Shown here one piece after another: positions 52,262 to 60,951 of a stretch of DNA of 64,000 nt. Source of the DNA: Clostridium sp. CAG:678 (GTDB lineage: Bacteria > Bacillota > Clostridia > Oscillospirales > Acutalibacteraceae). How positions within the stretch are numbered: position 1 is the stretch's first letter; the number at the start of each line of letters is the position of its first letter. The stretch covers positions 46,117 to 110,116 of the forward strand of contig HF991821.1 in NCBI GenBank assembly GCA_000431535.1. The letters are read 5' to 3'. Both the position numbers and the translations under genes were made by a program. The notes below the pieces were generated by a model, which did no database searches, was not told the DNA's origin, and saw only the letters and a list, made by a program, of their open reading frames with translations.

Positions 52262-52294
52262 CGCCGCCGTATCCTGCGATACGGCGGCGCTTTT
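52262..52294 (+). terminator. Terminator of the nagB-metG-tatD run
   Basis: A 12-base perfect GC-rich stem, CGCCGCCGTATC with GATACGGCGGCG, loop CTGC, followed by CTTTT on the plus strand. Confidence 0.92.
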
Positions 52295-52342
52295 CTGATT
52301 TATACGAAACTTTATTACCAATATAAAACTGTATTCATCCAA

Positions 52343-52903
52343 TCATTTTTTAGATACATGATCGTCACTGCTTATTTCTTTAAGGATCTCCACGACCTCA
52401 ATATCGCCGTCCACAAGCACTTCTGAAATTAAATTCTCATTAAGATCTTTATTTTCCCAATATTTTCGAGCGAGTATAAGGTTTTCCTTTTCGCTTGATT
52501 TCCCGCCAAAACATTTTGCTGCATCGCCATAAAACACATTTCCGTTAACCTTTAGTTTTACGATTTGAAATGTCGGTCTGCCTAAACTGAGAAAATAATC
52601 GAACCACTTTTTTGCTTCATCCAATGTTTTTGAAACATACAGGCAAGCCATTCTTGACGGATAATTCGGGTAGTAATCAATTCGTACTTTTTCCAAGGCA
52701 AGTTCTCTTAAAGCCACAGAAGTATGGTGTTCAAACTTAACGTCTTTGTATTTTTCAGGATTGTTATAAATATCGCTGACAATATCCTGTTTGCAGTTCA
52801 CCCTTTGCCAAACACCGTTATGATGATTTTTATCAAAAACAATGTGTTGACCTATATACATCGGCTTTTCAGTAACAGCATGGTAGGCAAATCATTCTTC
52901 CAT
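52343..52903 (-). pseudogene. DUF2441 protein gene with an in-frame TGA after the third codon
   Basis: An ATG at 52903 with AAGGA 10 bases upstream reads Met-Glu-Glu, then TGA (52892-52894), then continues in the same frame as FAYHAVTEKPMYIGQHIVFD. The latter is the normal N-terminus of DUF2441 proteins. The rest is intact (RMACLYVSKTLDEAKKWF, QIVKLKVNGNVFYGDAAKCF, ENLILARKYWENKDL, EVLVDGDIEVVEILKE). Without the first part, translation would have to begin at ATG 52861, which lacks a ribosome site. A TGG to TGA change is the simplest explanation. DUF2441 has no assigned function. Confidence 0.8.
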
Positions 52904-52946
52904 TTTTTATAATTCCTTATATAATAGAACCACAAAAGCAATTCGT

Positions 52947-53258
52947 CTACAACCTGATTTCCTCGGCTTTTTGCTTCCAATAGTTTTTCAGCATATTTAC
53001 TATTTCTTTCGCGTCCGCAATCTCCGTGCTTTTGTGATATTCCTGCATTTCGCTGAATGTGCCTGAATCACTGACAATGCCCAGCAGCCACTTACCGGAT
53101 TGCGTTGCTTTATATTTAAACACCATACAATCTATACCATCTTCATCCTGAAAGGCGTTGACATATTTGATCTCTGCCGGTTTTGCACCGAGTTCCTGCG
53201 GGTGAGCCAGCCAGTTTTCAAGTTCCGCCATAGCGGCGGCAATAATATACTGATCCAT
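52947..53258 (-). CDS. Small hypothetical protein
   Basis: A 103-residue soluble protein with a mixed composition and a central beta-rich stretch (DGIDCMVFKYKATQSGKWLLGIVSDSG) between two helices. TTGGAG lies 10 bases before the ATG. It precedes the broken DUF2441 gene by 43 bases and may be in one unit with it. It could be an immunity-like or small adaptor protein, but I recognise no family. Confidence 0.65.
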   Translation of the reverse strand: MDQYIIAAAMAELENWLAHPQELGAKPAEIKYVNAFQDEDGIDCMVFKYKATQSGKWLLGIVSDSGTFSEMQEYHKSTEIADAKEIVNMLKNYWKQKAEEIRL

Positions 53259-53284
53259 ACTATTTTCGCTCCAAAAAATTCTGC

Positions 53285-53318
53285 ATTTGAAAAGCTCCTC
53301 CGAATGGGGAGGAGCTTT
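53285..53318 (-). terminator. Terminator after the GtrA-like gene
   Basis: AAAGCTCCTCC (53291-53301) pairs with GGAGGAGCTTT (53308-53318), then TTTTC on the minus strand. It lies 14 bases after the stop codon. Confidence 0.85.
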
Positions 53319-53331
53319 CAGTGTATTTTTC

Positions 53332-54000
53332 TTATTCTGCCGCGGCCTCGGCTGCGGCTTCAGCGGATTTATCCTCTTTCTTCTCTTTCAGAAGAACAAA
53401 TTTTTCCATTGGGAACAGAACAAGCATCTGCACCAGACCCGCCGCAAGGCTTGCGATTGTTCTGGCAAGGGACTGCAGCCAAGCCAGATCCGCTTTTGCA
53501 ATAATCCCAACAATCCATCCCTGAAGCCAGGTGGAGAACAGGATCAGCGCGATCATAAGTACGATATAGATTGCAAAATTATACCACGGCGCATCTGACT
53601 TAAATGTGGTTTTCTTATTCTGCCAAAAGCCGTAAATATTGGCGATAAGATTGGAGAGAAAGAACGGGAGAAGATAGCCCCATGTAACAACGCCGCCAAC
53701 TACAACACCGTTTTCAATTGTGCCGCCAACAACATATTTGCCTATCTGCTCAATACCTTCAGCGGTAGTTGCGTCAAAAATCGTGTTCGGCGCAAAGATT
53801 CCCTGAAGGAAAGCCGGCAAAGTTGCGGTTACGCTGTCAAAAACAAGCGGAAGCACATTTGCCAAAACAAGCTGAATGATCGTTACCAGACCCGAAACAA
53901 CCAAAAACTTTAAGATCTGCCAAAGCGTTTTGATGAATGAGCCTTTTTCCTCTGCCGCATTATCAATGCCGCCGAGACTGAATTTCTTTTTGTCTGCCAT
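53332..54000 (-). CDS. GtrA-like membrane protein
   Basis: A 222-residue protein with four membrane helices. The first helix (LKFLVVSGLVTIIQLVLANVLPLVF) and the NLIANIYGFWQNKKTTF signature after helix 2 follow the GtrA/flippase-helper pattern; the loop between them is longer than usual. GtrA proteins help move lipid-linked sugars over the membrane. The tail is Ala/Glu-rich. It has its own promoter and terminator. I am fairly sure about the family, not the substrate. Confidence 0.7.
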   Translation of the reverse strand: MADKKKFSLGGIDNAAEEKGSFIKTLWQILKFLVVSGLVTIIQLVLANVLPLVFDSVTATLPAFLQGIFAPNTIFDATTAEGIEQIGKYVVGGTIENGVVVGGVVTWGYLLPFFLSNLIANIYGFWQNKKTTFKSDAPWYNFAIYIVLMIALILFSTWLQGWIVGIIAKADLAWLQSLARTIASLAAGLVQMLVLFPMEKFVLLKEKKEDKSAEAAAEAAAE

Positions 54001-54070
54001 AAATTTTACTCCTTAAATTAAACAAAATTGCGATTGCGTAAAAACGCAGGCGCCTGTATATATCTATTTA

Positions 54071-54099
54071 AGTATACCAAATTGGCAGCGCCTATGCAA
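54071..54099 (-). promoter_or_regulatory. Promoter of the GtrA-like gene
   Basis: TTGCAT (54094-54099), 17-base spacer, TATACT (54071-54076) on the minus strand. About 65 bases of leader precede the start. Confidence 0.75.
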
Positions 54100-54125
54100 G
54101 ATAAAAATTTATAATTTATTAATAA

Positions 54126-55790
54126 TTAGAGCAAAAGCGGCAGAGATGCGGTGACCGCACCCACAATTGCAACAATTGCCCAAACAACCAGCGCAAGGAT
54201 TCCAACAACAACTGCCAAAAGCAGAATCACGGCAAGGATAAGGATCAGCAGGATCAGCGGCCCTTTTTTGCTCTTTTTCACCGGATCATTAAATTCTTTT
54301 TCTTCCCGCTTAGGCGCCTCCTGTGCGCTTTCATAGGTAGGATAAAGCGGCAGGGTGTCTTTTGCATCACAGAATCCGGGATTCCACAGCAGTGGCTCTA
54401 CCAGAGAGCGGACGCTTGTGGCGCCCTTTAAGATCTTGCCTATGCTGAAATGGATCGTATTCAGGAAGGAATCGATCACATTCAGGCACGCGCAGGTGAG
54501 CTTATATTCGCGCGTTTCCGGGCCGTAAGGCGAATCGCCGCAGTACAGATTCTGAACCAGTTCCAAAATGAAATCCACCACTTTATGATCCGCGATATCT
54601 GCAATATCCGCTTTGGTAAGGCCGGATTCCTTTTTGCAGATCTTCCAAATCTTTTTAAACGTTAATTTATTCAGAAATTTTCCGATAGGTTTGATGATCC
54701 AGGCAAGTTTTTTCACTTTCTCGCCCGGAATGGAAAACGCCGGGGTCATCTCCGCCAGGCGGTCTATATCATTGCCCATTGCCCAGATGACTTCTGATAT
54801 CATGCCGAAGAAAAAGCTCTTCATGTACTCATCAAACGGCTTGCCGCCCGTATCCAGGCCGGGCACTTCCTTAATGACCGTAGTATCCACATCAATTTTG
54901 GCATGGGCAGGATCAAACGTGATCGTTCTCATGACCGGCGGGCAGCCGATCATGGCGCCGCAGGCGATATCATAAAAAACATTGCCTTTTTTCGTTACAA
55001 TACTGCTTATATTGTGCACATGCGTATGCCCCGTGAGCATACAGTGCAGGCCGGCATCCGCAAAGGTCTCTCTTGTGGTTTCATGATTGCGCTGCATATC
55101 CCCTTTGCCGATAATGGCATAAAACGGAGACGGCGCGATCATCGGGTGATGCGTCATGGCGATCACATACTGATCATGTTCCTGCGCGTCTTTCAACTGC
55201 TCCAGGATCCACTGCATACAATCATCCGAAAAACCGGAGCCGCGCTCGCCCTCCGGTTTATAGTTTGTATCGTCGTTCAGCGCAAACAGGCGGTAGCCGG
55301 GCGCAAGCTGCACAACATAACTCATGGACTCTTTATGCGTTGAGATCGCCTCGTTGGGGCCGAACTCATAATACATATCCCAAAGATCATGCCTGTCCTC
55401 AACAGCGGGAACTTTCACCGCCTCATCGCCAACATAGCCGTCTGTTACGCCGCCGTCCCTGAAATCATGGGTGGCGGTGATCACATAGACCCGCTTGCCG
55501 CGCTTTTTCAGATCGCGCAGCATCTCTATAAATTCCGCGTGGGAATCCAGTTCGCCGTTATGCGTTGTATCACCGGAAAGCAAAACGATATCCGTGGAAT
55601 CGTCCTGACACAAAAGATCAAATCCGGCTTTGATTACAAGATCGCTGTCTTTAATGACTATCTGGGATTTGGATTCCGCCTTTTCATACGCCTTGCCGGA
55701 GGTGCCCACCTTTCTGGAATAATAGTGGGTATCCGTTATAACCTGAATTTTCAGCGGCTGATTCTGACTGCCGCTAAGTTTTTTCGCCAT
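54126..55790 (-). CDS. Metallophosphoesterase with a C-terminal membrane anchor
   Basis: A 554-residue calcineurin-like phosphoesterase. Metal ligands appear as DTHYY (20-24), SGDTTHNGE, ATHDFRDGG, MTHHPM and GHTHVHN. After the catalytic part there are about 200 residues of helical sequence and a final strongly hydrophobic stretch (GPLILLILILAVILLLAVVVG and on) that makes one or two membrane helices. No signal peptide is present, so the catalytic domain should face the cytoplasm. ATG 55790 has GGGAGG upstream. It follows the glycosidase by 28 bases; a joint role on surface glycan or lipid-linked substrates is only inferred. Confidence 0.85.
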   Translation of the reverse strand: MAKKLSGSQNQPLKIQVITDTHYYSRKVGTSGKAYEKAESKSQIVIKDSDLVIKAGFDLLCQDDSTDIVLLSGDTTHNGELDSHAEFIEMLRDLKKRGKRVYVITATHDFRDGGVTDGYVGDEAVKVPAVEDRHDLWDMYYEFGPNEAISTHKESMSYVVQLAPGYRLFALNDDTNYKPEGERGSGFSDDCMQWILEQLKDAQEHDQYVIAMTHHPMIAPSPFYAIIGKGDMQRNHETTRETFADAGLHCMLTGHTHVHNISSIVTKKGNVFYDIACGAMIGCPPVMRTITFDPAHAKIDVDTTVIKEVPGLDTGGKPFDEYMKSFFFGMISEVIWAMGNDIDRLAEMTPAFSIPGEKVKKLAWIIKPIGKFLNKLTFKKIWKICKKESGLTKADIADIADHKVVDFILELVQNLYCGDSPYGPETREYKLTCACLNVIDSFLNTIHFSIGKILKGATSVRSLVEPLLWNPGFCDAKDTLPLYPTYESAQEAPKREEKEFNDPVKKSKKGPLILLILILAVILLLAVVVGILALVVWAIVAIVGAVTASLPLLL

Positions 55791-55818
55791 AATTTTTACC
55801 TCCCGTTTATTCCTCGCA

Positions 55819-58503
55819 TCAGGCACGCGGGGAAATCAATATTTCTCCCTCTTTTACGCTTGAGCTAAGCGTGATCTCAATCATACCCGGTTCCCTTTCG
55901 TTATAATCTGCTGCTTTTCCGTTGAGCGTTACACTGTAGGAATACTGATCCGAAAGGCAAACGAGAATCGTATACGCCGTTGCGGAACCGTAATATTGAA
56001 ATGCAATATCCGCGGTGTTTTCCGTTGTTTCCTGCTTATCGGTCCAAACATCAAAACCGCTTGTTACCGTGCCGGGTTTGTAATAGGCGTTTGCCCAAAC
56101 GCATATGGGCGCCGAAAGCCCGCCGAAATTATGGAACCAGCCGCCGCGCTGGGTCTTGATACCGAAACATTCATAGGTGTTGTAGGAAAAATCCGTTTCC
56201 GCTTTCCACATATCCAACGCGCGTTTGGCGATCTCAAACGCAAAATCCGCCTCGCCGAGATCAAACATCGTTTTCCATAAAAACCACTGATGGCTCATCC
56301 AGACATTGCCGTTCCAATAGCCATCGTCAAAATAATAGGACGCACTCATATCCACGGCGGAAATACCGCTCTTGCTCCACATTTCGTTTGGATTTTTAAT
56401 ATGGGAAAGCACCCTTGCCGCGCGCTGCGGCGTTGCCGCGCCGGCAACCAGCGGATAAACACCGTCCATGCCCTTATTCATATTTTCACCCTGCTCGTTT
56501 CTTAAATAACCGCAGAGTTTGTTTTCCTCATCATAAACCGTGTAGGAATAGTAGCCGCATTTTTCATCCCACGCAAGGGCATTGAGCGCGGCGGTGGAAT
56601 GATCAATATCGCGCTGGAGCCTTTCAGCGTCCTCTTCTTTGCCGAGGGCAAGCGCAGCCATCTTCATGATCTTGGCGGCGCGGATGATCTGCGAAGTGGA
56701 GATACAGGGGCAAATCTTATCCATCATCTGCCTGTCTATCATATAGACCTGCGCAGGGTAATCATCCATGCCGGAGCAGGAATACCAGTAATCATATGTA
56801 GTAAGAAGTCCGTTTTTGAACTTGGCTGTGGTGGAGCCGTCCTCCCCCGCAAGAAAACGATAATAGCGCATCATTTTATCATACAGCGCAAAGAGCGGCT
56901 TTTTATCCTGCGCGCGTTTGAGCATTTCCAGATACTGCGCAAACTGGGTGGGCACAAGACTGCCGTGCAGCAAAAACGCGAAATCCTTGTTATCATCCTC
57001 CGAAAGATAGGTTTCAAGTATGTATTTCGCTTTTTCGGGGCTGAATTCCAAAACGCCGACACCAATAATACCGCTGTCCCAAGTATAAAAACTATCCCAC
57101 CGTTTGCCGGGGGTAAAATGGATCACGTTTTGGCCGTGTTTGTATACGGGGTAAACCACGTTCGTTAACAGCGTGGATCTGAGAATATCGGTGGAAAGGG
57201 TATACTTTCTGCCCTGCACATTCAGCCCGTTATCCTCCGGCACGCTTGCCGCCTGATAGATTGCCTCATATTCCGCCTCCGAAAGCGGGTCAAAAGGTCT
57301 TTCGGAAATCACCATATATTCCGTGTGCGTTGCATTCGGATCAATAAAAATAGATTTTACCAGCACATTGTGGAAAAAGCCCTCATCGCTCTTCTTTTCA
57401 GAAAAACTTTCTGAAAATGTGCGCCTTAATTCATCATAGGTAGGATCGCCGTTTGAAAGCCGGTTTGGCAAAGCATCCTCAAGGCACCCGGAATCCAATG
57501 TTCTCTCTCTTGTTTTTTCGCTGTTTGTAAGTATGTAATAGGTCTGATCCTCTTCCGGATAATAAAGGGAAACCCGTATGCCTTTTCCGCATTTTTCAGA
57601 GCGGATCTGCGGCACAAAGCCGTGCTTTTCAAGGGAGACGGAAATGCCGGTTTCTTCCCCTTTTTCCGTTACAACAAGCACGTCCAGCTCTATGCCGGCG
57701 GTGCCGAGGCTGCCCAGCGCGATCTGATTGCAGGCATCCAGATCAAAAGAGGCAAGGGCAAGTTCCTCACTGTGCGGAAAAACGATTTTTTTGCCGTTTA
57801 GCGTAAACGCCGCGTCGCCCGGTGTGGCAGATCTGTATCTGACGGTAAGCACCGGATTCCGGAAACCGCCGGTTTCGGCAGCGTAAGCAACGCAGTCCCC
57901 AGCCTCACAGCCGAACGGCTTTAAGCCAAGCGCAGGCACGTGGTAATTTTCACATCTGTCGCCCAGACCGAAACCGCCTGTAAAATGATAATCCGAGAAC
58001 TGGCCTTTTGCCATACCGTCCGGATTTTCCGTATCCCACGGGCGCGGATTCGCGTATTCATATTCTTTATAATCGTTTGCGCTGATCACAAGTGCCTTCT
58101 GCGGCGTTGTGAGCTTTGCAAAAAACGGCTTGGGGTATTCCATTGCCGAATAGCCGTTTAAAATACAGTTTTGCTTTAAAGGTGTATGATTGACGAATGC
58201 GCAGCGCATGAGATACGCGCCGGCATCTATACGTGAAAAGGAAACGTCACAATAGAGCATATCTTTCCACATCAGTTCATAGCGGTAAGAATAAAAAGAG
58301 TAATCCCCTTTGCAGTTCCACAAATGATAATTGCTTGGGAACGTAACGTTTGGAACCGGAACGGATGAGTTCCACACGGTTGGATGCACTGAAAAATCGA
58401 ACCGCGCGCCGGATGGCATATCCGTATCTTCCACTCTTGAAATACCCATATACTTTTTGGAATACGGACCCCAAAGGGGCATTGTTTTATTCATTTCGCT
58501 CAT
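55819..58503 (-). CDS. GH63-like glycoside hydrolase
   Basis: An 894-residue protein. The N-terminal half is beta-rich; the C-terminal half (from about residue 470) is an (alpha/alpha)6 barrel of the GH63/MGH1-like clan with KRWDSFYTWDSGIIG, NKGMDGVYPLVAGAATP, SYYFDDGYWNGNVWMSHQWF and TYECFGIKTQRGGWFHNFGG. The acidic residues in WDSG and near the last motifs are the likely catalytic pair. There is no signal peptide, so it acts in the cytoplasm, probably on an alpha-glucosyl or mannosyl substrate. AGAGGTG precedes the ATG. Confidence 0.85.
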   Translation of the reverse strand: MSEMNKTMPLWGPYSKKYMGISRVEDTDMPSGARFDFSVHPTVWNSSVPVPNVTFPSNYHLWNCKGDYSFYSYRYELMWKDMLYCDVSFSRIDAGAYLMRCAFVNHTPLKQNCILNGYSAMEYPKPFFAKLTTPQKALVISANDYKEYEYANPRPWDTENPDGMAKGQFSDYHFTGGFGLGDRCENYHVPALGLKPFGCEAGDCVAYAAETGGFRNPVLTVRYRSATPGDAAFTLNGKKIVFPHSEELALASFDLDACNQIALGSLGTAGIELDVLVVTEKGEETGISVSLEKHGFVPQIRSEKCGKGIRVSLYYPEEDQTYYILTNSEKTRERTLDSGCLEDALPNRLSNGDPTYDELRRTFSESFSEKKSDEGFFHNVLVKSIFIDPNATHTEYMVISERPFDPLSEAEYEAIYQAASVPEDNGLNVQGRKYTLSTDILRSTLLTNVVYPVYKHGQNVIHFTPGKRWDSFYTWDSGIIGVGVLEFSPEKAKYILETYLSEDDNKDFAFLLHGSLVPTQFAQYLEMLKRAQDKKPLFALYDKMMRYYRFLAGEDGSTTAKFKNGLLTTYDYWYSCSGMDDYPAQVYMIDRQMMDKICPCISTSQIIRAAKIMKMAALALGKEEDAERLQRDIDHSTAALNALAWDEKCGYYSYTVYDEENKLCGYLRNEQGENMNKGMDGVYPLVAGAATPQRAARVLSHIKNPNEMWSKSGISAVDMSASYYFDDGYWNGNVWMSHQWFLWKTMFDLGEADFAFEIAKRALDMWKAETDFSYNTYECFGIKTQRGGWFHNFGGLSAPICVWANAYYKPGTVTSGFDVWTDKQETTENTADIAFQYYGSATAYTILVCLSDQYSYSVTLNGKAADYNEREPGMIEITLSSSVKEGEILISPRA

Positions 58504-58538
58504 AAGGACACCTCTGCACTTTAACTTTTATGCAGTAT

Positions 58539-58567
58539 ATTATAGTTTATTTCTTTCTTATATGCAA
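58539..58567 (-). promoter_or_regulatory. Promoter of the glycosidase-phosphoesterase pair
   Basis: TTGCAT (58562-58567), 17-base spacer and TATAAT (58539-58544) on the minus strand, divergent from and only 11 bases away from the plus-strand promoter at 58578. Confidence 0.82.
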
Positions 58568-58577
58568 TAGATTATTA

Positions 58578-58606
58578 TTGACAAACTTTTTAATTTAAAG
58601 TAAAAT
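58578..58606 (+). promoter_or_regulatory. Promoter of the chain-length/tyrosine-kinase operon
   Basis: A perfect TTGACA (58578-58583), 17-base spacer and TAAAAT (58601-58606). Its -35 lies back to back with the -35 of the minus-strand promoter, so the two may be controlled together. Confidence 0.85.
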
Positions 58607-58657
58607 TTAAAATGGTATTATGTATAAAGATAAGATCCCTAAAGGAAAGGATTGATT

Positions 58658-59416
58658 TTGTTGAACATAGACGCAAATGTGCAGAAAGTGCTGAGCGCAT
58701 TGCTGAAAAGGTGGAAACTGCTTTTGATTTTTGCCGTGATCGGCGCGATTCTGGCGGCTGTTTTCACCTCCCGTTTTACAACGCTGACTTATACGTCCTC
58801 CATTGAATTTCTGGCATATTCCATTGATTCCAAACAGGAGTTGCAGGATTCCACAGCCGCGGCGCAGCAGGCAAGCGAAACGAGCAAGATGAACTACGCC
58901 ATGAAGATGCTGGATACCTATATTGAAATATTCCAGACCAATCAGTTCAACCAGTCTGTGGCGGATGAGCTGAACAGAGTGTACAACACCGATTATTCCG
59001 CTGTAACCGTAAAAAACTCCATAACCATTGAAAAAGTGGAAAACACTGCCATGTTTTTGTTTACGATCACAACGAGTGATGCGGATTTGAGTTATCATAT
59101 TGCGCAGACCCTTGAAGTCTGCGTTCCGCAGACGATGGAAAACACAAACGCCGGGCTTGTGAACGCCTCCGTAGAAGACCCGCCTATAAGGGCAAACGCC
59201 GCGGAAAGCATGAATTACCCGCAAAAATGCCTGATCGGCGCGGTTGCCGGCATGTTCGTTGCGGGGCTGTATGCCGTGCTTCGTGATTTTCTGGATGTGC
59301 GCATCCGCGGCAGAGACGATCTTGCGGAAAGATACAATATTCCCGTGCTTGGCGCCGTGCCGGAATTTGAACTGACGAACGCCAAGCAGAAAAAGGGGGC
59401 GAAAAACAATGGCTAA
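58658..59416 (+). CDS. Polysaccharide chain-length regulator (Wzz/CpsC/YveK type)
   Basis: A protein of about 252 residues with two membrane helices near the ends (LLLIFAVIGAILAAVFTSRF and LIGAVAGMFVAGLYAVLRDF) and an extracytoplasmic helical domain between them, the transmembrane adaptor of a bacterial tyrosine kinase. TTG at 58658 or 58661 is the start, given AAAGGAAAGG upstream; no ATG is available. It overlaps the kinase gene by 8 bases. Confidence 0.9.
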   Translation: MLNIDANVQKVLSALLKRWKLLLIFAVIGAILAAVFTSRFTTLTYTSSIEFLAYSIDSKQELQDSTAAAQQASETSKMNYAMKMLDTYIEIFQTNQFNQSVADELNRVYNTDYSAVTVKNSITIEKVENTAMFLFTITTSDADLSYHIAQTLEVCVPQTMENTNAGLVNASVEDPPIRANAAESMNYPQKCLIGAVAGMFVAGLYAVLRDFLDVRIRGRDDLAERYNIPVLGAVPEFELTNAKQKKGAKNNG

Positions 59417-60161
59417 AAAGAAGAATAAAAAAGAGAATGCCGCCGCTTCCCGTTTTCTGCTGAAAAACGCCATTATGGATCCCGGCCTGAAATTCAGAGT
59501 AGAAGAAGCCTATAAATCTATCCGCACCAATATTATGCTGTCCGTTATGAAAAAGGGGTGCAAGATCATTGTGGTCTCCTCCTCTATGGCGAATGAGGGA
59601 AAAACAACAACCACCACAAACCTTGCCATTTCCATATCTCAGGCAGATCAAAGAGTGCTGCTGATAGACGGCGACCTCAGAAAGCCGAAAGTGCACCACT
59701 ATTTTTCCATTCCGAACGCTCCGGGGCTGACGAATTATCTGGGCGCGTCCGTAAACAGCCGGGCAGCACAGAAAGTGGATCTGTTCAGCATCATCCACCC
59801 CACGGAATATAAAAATCTTTGTGTGATCACATCAGGATCCATTCCGCCGAACCCCGGCGAAATGCTGGGATCCGAACCGATGGCGGATTTTCTGAAAGAA
59901 GTTTCAGAGCATTTTGACTATATTATTATAGATACACCGCCGATCAATGTGGTTTCCGACGCGCTGCCCGTGATACGCGAATCAGACGGAGTTGTTATGG
60001 TGGTGCGCGCAAACGCATCCACACACCCGGAACTTCAGAAAGCGCTGGACGCCCTGAAATTCATTGACGCCAAGATCCTTGGATTTGTGGTAAACTATGA
60101 ATCCGAAAAAAGGTCAAAATACGGCTATTACAAATATGGCTACAGCGATTATACATACTGA
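59409..60161 (+). CDS. Bacterial tyrosine kinase (CpsD/CapB/YwqD type)
   Basis: A 250-residue P-loop kinase that phosphorylates itself on C-terminal tyrosines to control polysaccharide export. Walker A is SSMANEGKTTTTTN (59-71), Walker A' LLIDGDLRKP, and Walker B IIIDTPP. The C-terminus is a tyrosine cluster, YGYYKYGYSDYTY. It lies between its membrane adaptor and its phosphatase, the standard order. Confidence 0.95.
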   Translation: MAKKKNKKENAAASRFLLKNAIMDPGLKFRVEEAYKSIRTNIMLSVMKKGCKIIVVSSSMANEGKTTTTTNLAISISQADQRVLLIDGDLRKPKVHHYFSIPNAPGLTNYLGASVNSRAAQKVDLFSIIHPTEYKNLCVITSGSIPPNPGEMLGSEPMADFLKEVSEHFDYIIIDTPPINVVSDALPVIRESDGVVMVVRANASTHPELQKALDALKFIDAKILGFVVNYESEKRSKYGYYKYGYSDYTY

Positions 60162-60178
60162 TTAACGGAGGCGGAAAT

Positions 60179-60907
60179 ATGGTTTTAAACGATTTTACGG
60201 AAACACACAGCCATATCCTGCCGGGAATAGACGACGGATCACCGGATGTTGAAACGAGCCTGAAAATGATTGCCAAACTGCAGGCGCAGGGCGCAAAAAG
60301 CATCATCTGCACACCGCATTATTACAGCGATTCCCTCTCTCTGGACGACTTTTTAAGAAAACGCAACGCCGCTTATGAAACGCTGAAAGCCGCGCTGCCT
60401 GCCGGAAGTCCCAAGATCTTGCTTGGGGCAGAGGTGTATATAAGCAGATATCTTTTCGGCAATGAAAATCTGCAGCGGATCCGAATAGACTCAACGAAAT
60501 ACGCGCTGATTGAGCATTCGTTTGGCGAGGAATTTTCCGAAAAAGCGTATGACAGACTGGTCAGCCTGCTGTGTGACTGGGGCGTTACCCCCATTCTGGC
60601 ACATATAGAGCGATACGGCGCGCTGATGGAAAACACGAAAACGCTGGACGCACTGCTTGAACTCGGCTGCATTGCGCAGGTGAATATCAGTTCTTTTGCT
60701 GATGAACGCAGAAAAATCAAGAAAAAACTTTTCAAATATCTTGAAACGGGAAAAATAGCGCTGATCGGCAGTGACTGCCACAACATGACTTCCCGCCCGC
60801 CCGAATACGGAGAAGGCGCAAAAGAGATTTCCTTAAAATGCGGCAAAGCGGCGCTGCAAAAACTGATAGATAATTCCAACCGCCTTGCTGCCGGTGAAAC
60901 GATCTAA
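60179..60907 (+). CDS. PHP-type protein-tyrosine phosphatase (CpsB/CapC type)
   Basis: A 242-residue manganese-type phosphatase of the PHP family that removes phosphate from the tyrosine kinase. The metal-binding ETHSHILPGIDDGS is at 8-21, with CTPHYY, EVY, and GSDCHNM later on. GGAGG lies upstream, and a strong terminator follows. No glycosyltransferase, flippase or polymerase genes follow, so the polysaccharide genes it controls are elsewhere. Confidence 0.93.
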   Translation: MVLNDFTETHSHILPGIDDGSPDVETSLKMIAKLQAQGAKSIICTPHYYSDSLSLDDFLRKRNAAYETLKAALPAGSPKILLGAEVYISRYLFGNENLQRIRIDSTKYALIEHSFGEEFSEKAYDRLVSLLCDWGVTPILAHIERYGALMENTKTLDALLELGCIAQVNISSFADERRKIKKKLFKYLETGKIALIGSDCHNMTSRPPEYGEGAKEISLKCGKAALQKLIDNSNRLAAGETI

Positions 60908-60917
60908 ATCTACACAA

Positions 60918-60951
60918 AAAAGGATCTGAACAAATCAGATCCTTTTTTTTT
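60918..60951. terminator. Bidirectional terminator between the phosphatase and amidohydrolase genes
   Basis: AAAAGGATCTGA (60918-60929) pairs with TCAGATCCTTTT (60935-60946), flanked by an A run and a T run. It ends both convergent genes; it overlaps the amidohydrolase stop codon. Confidence 0.92.
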
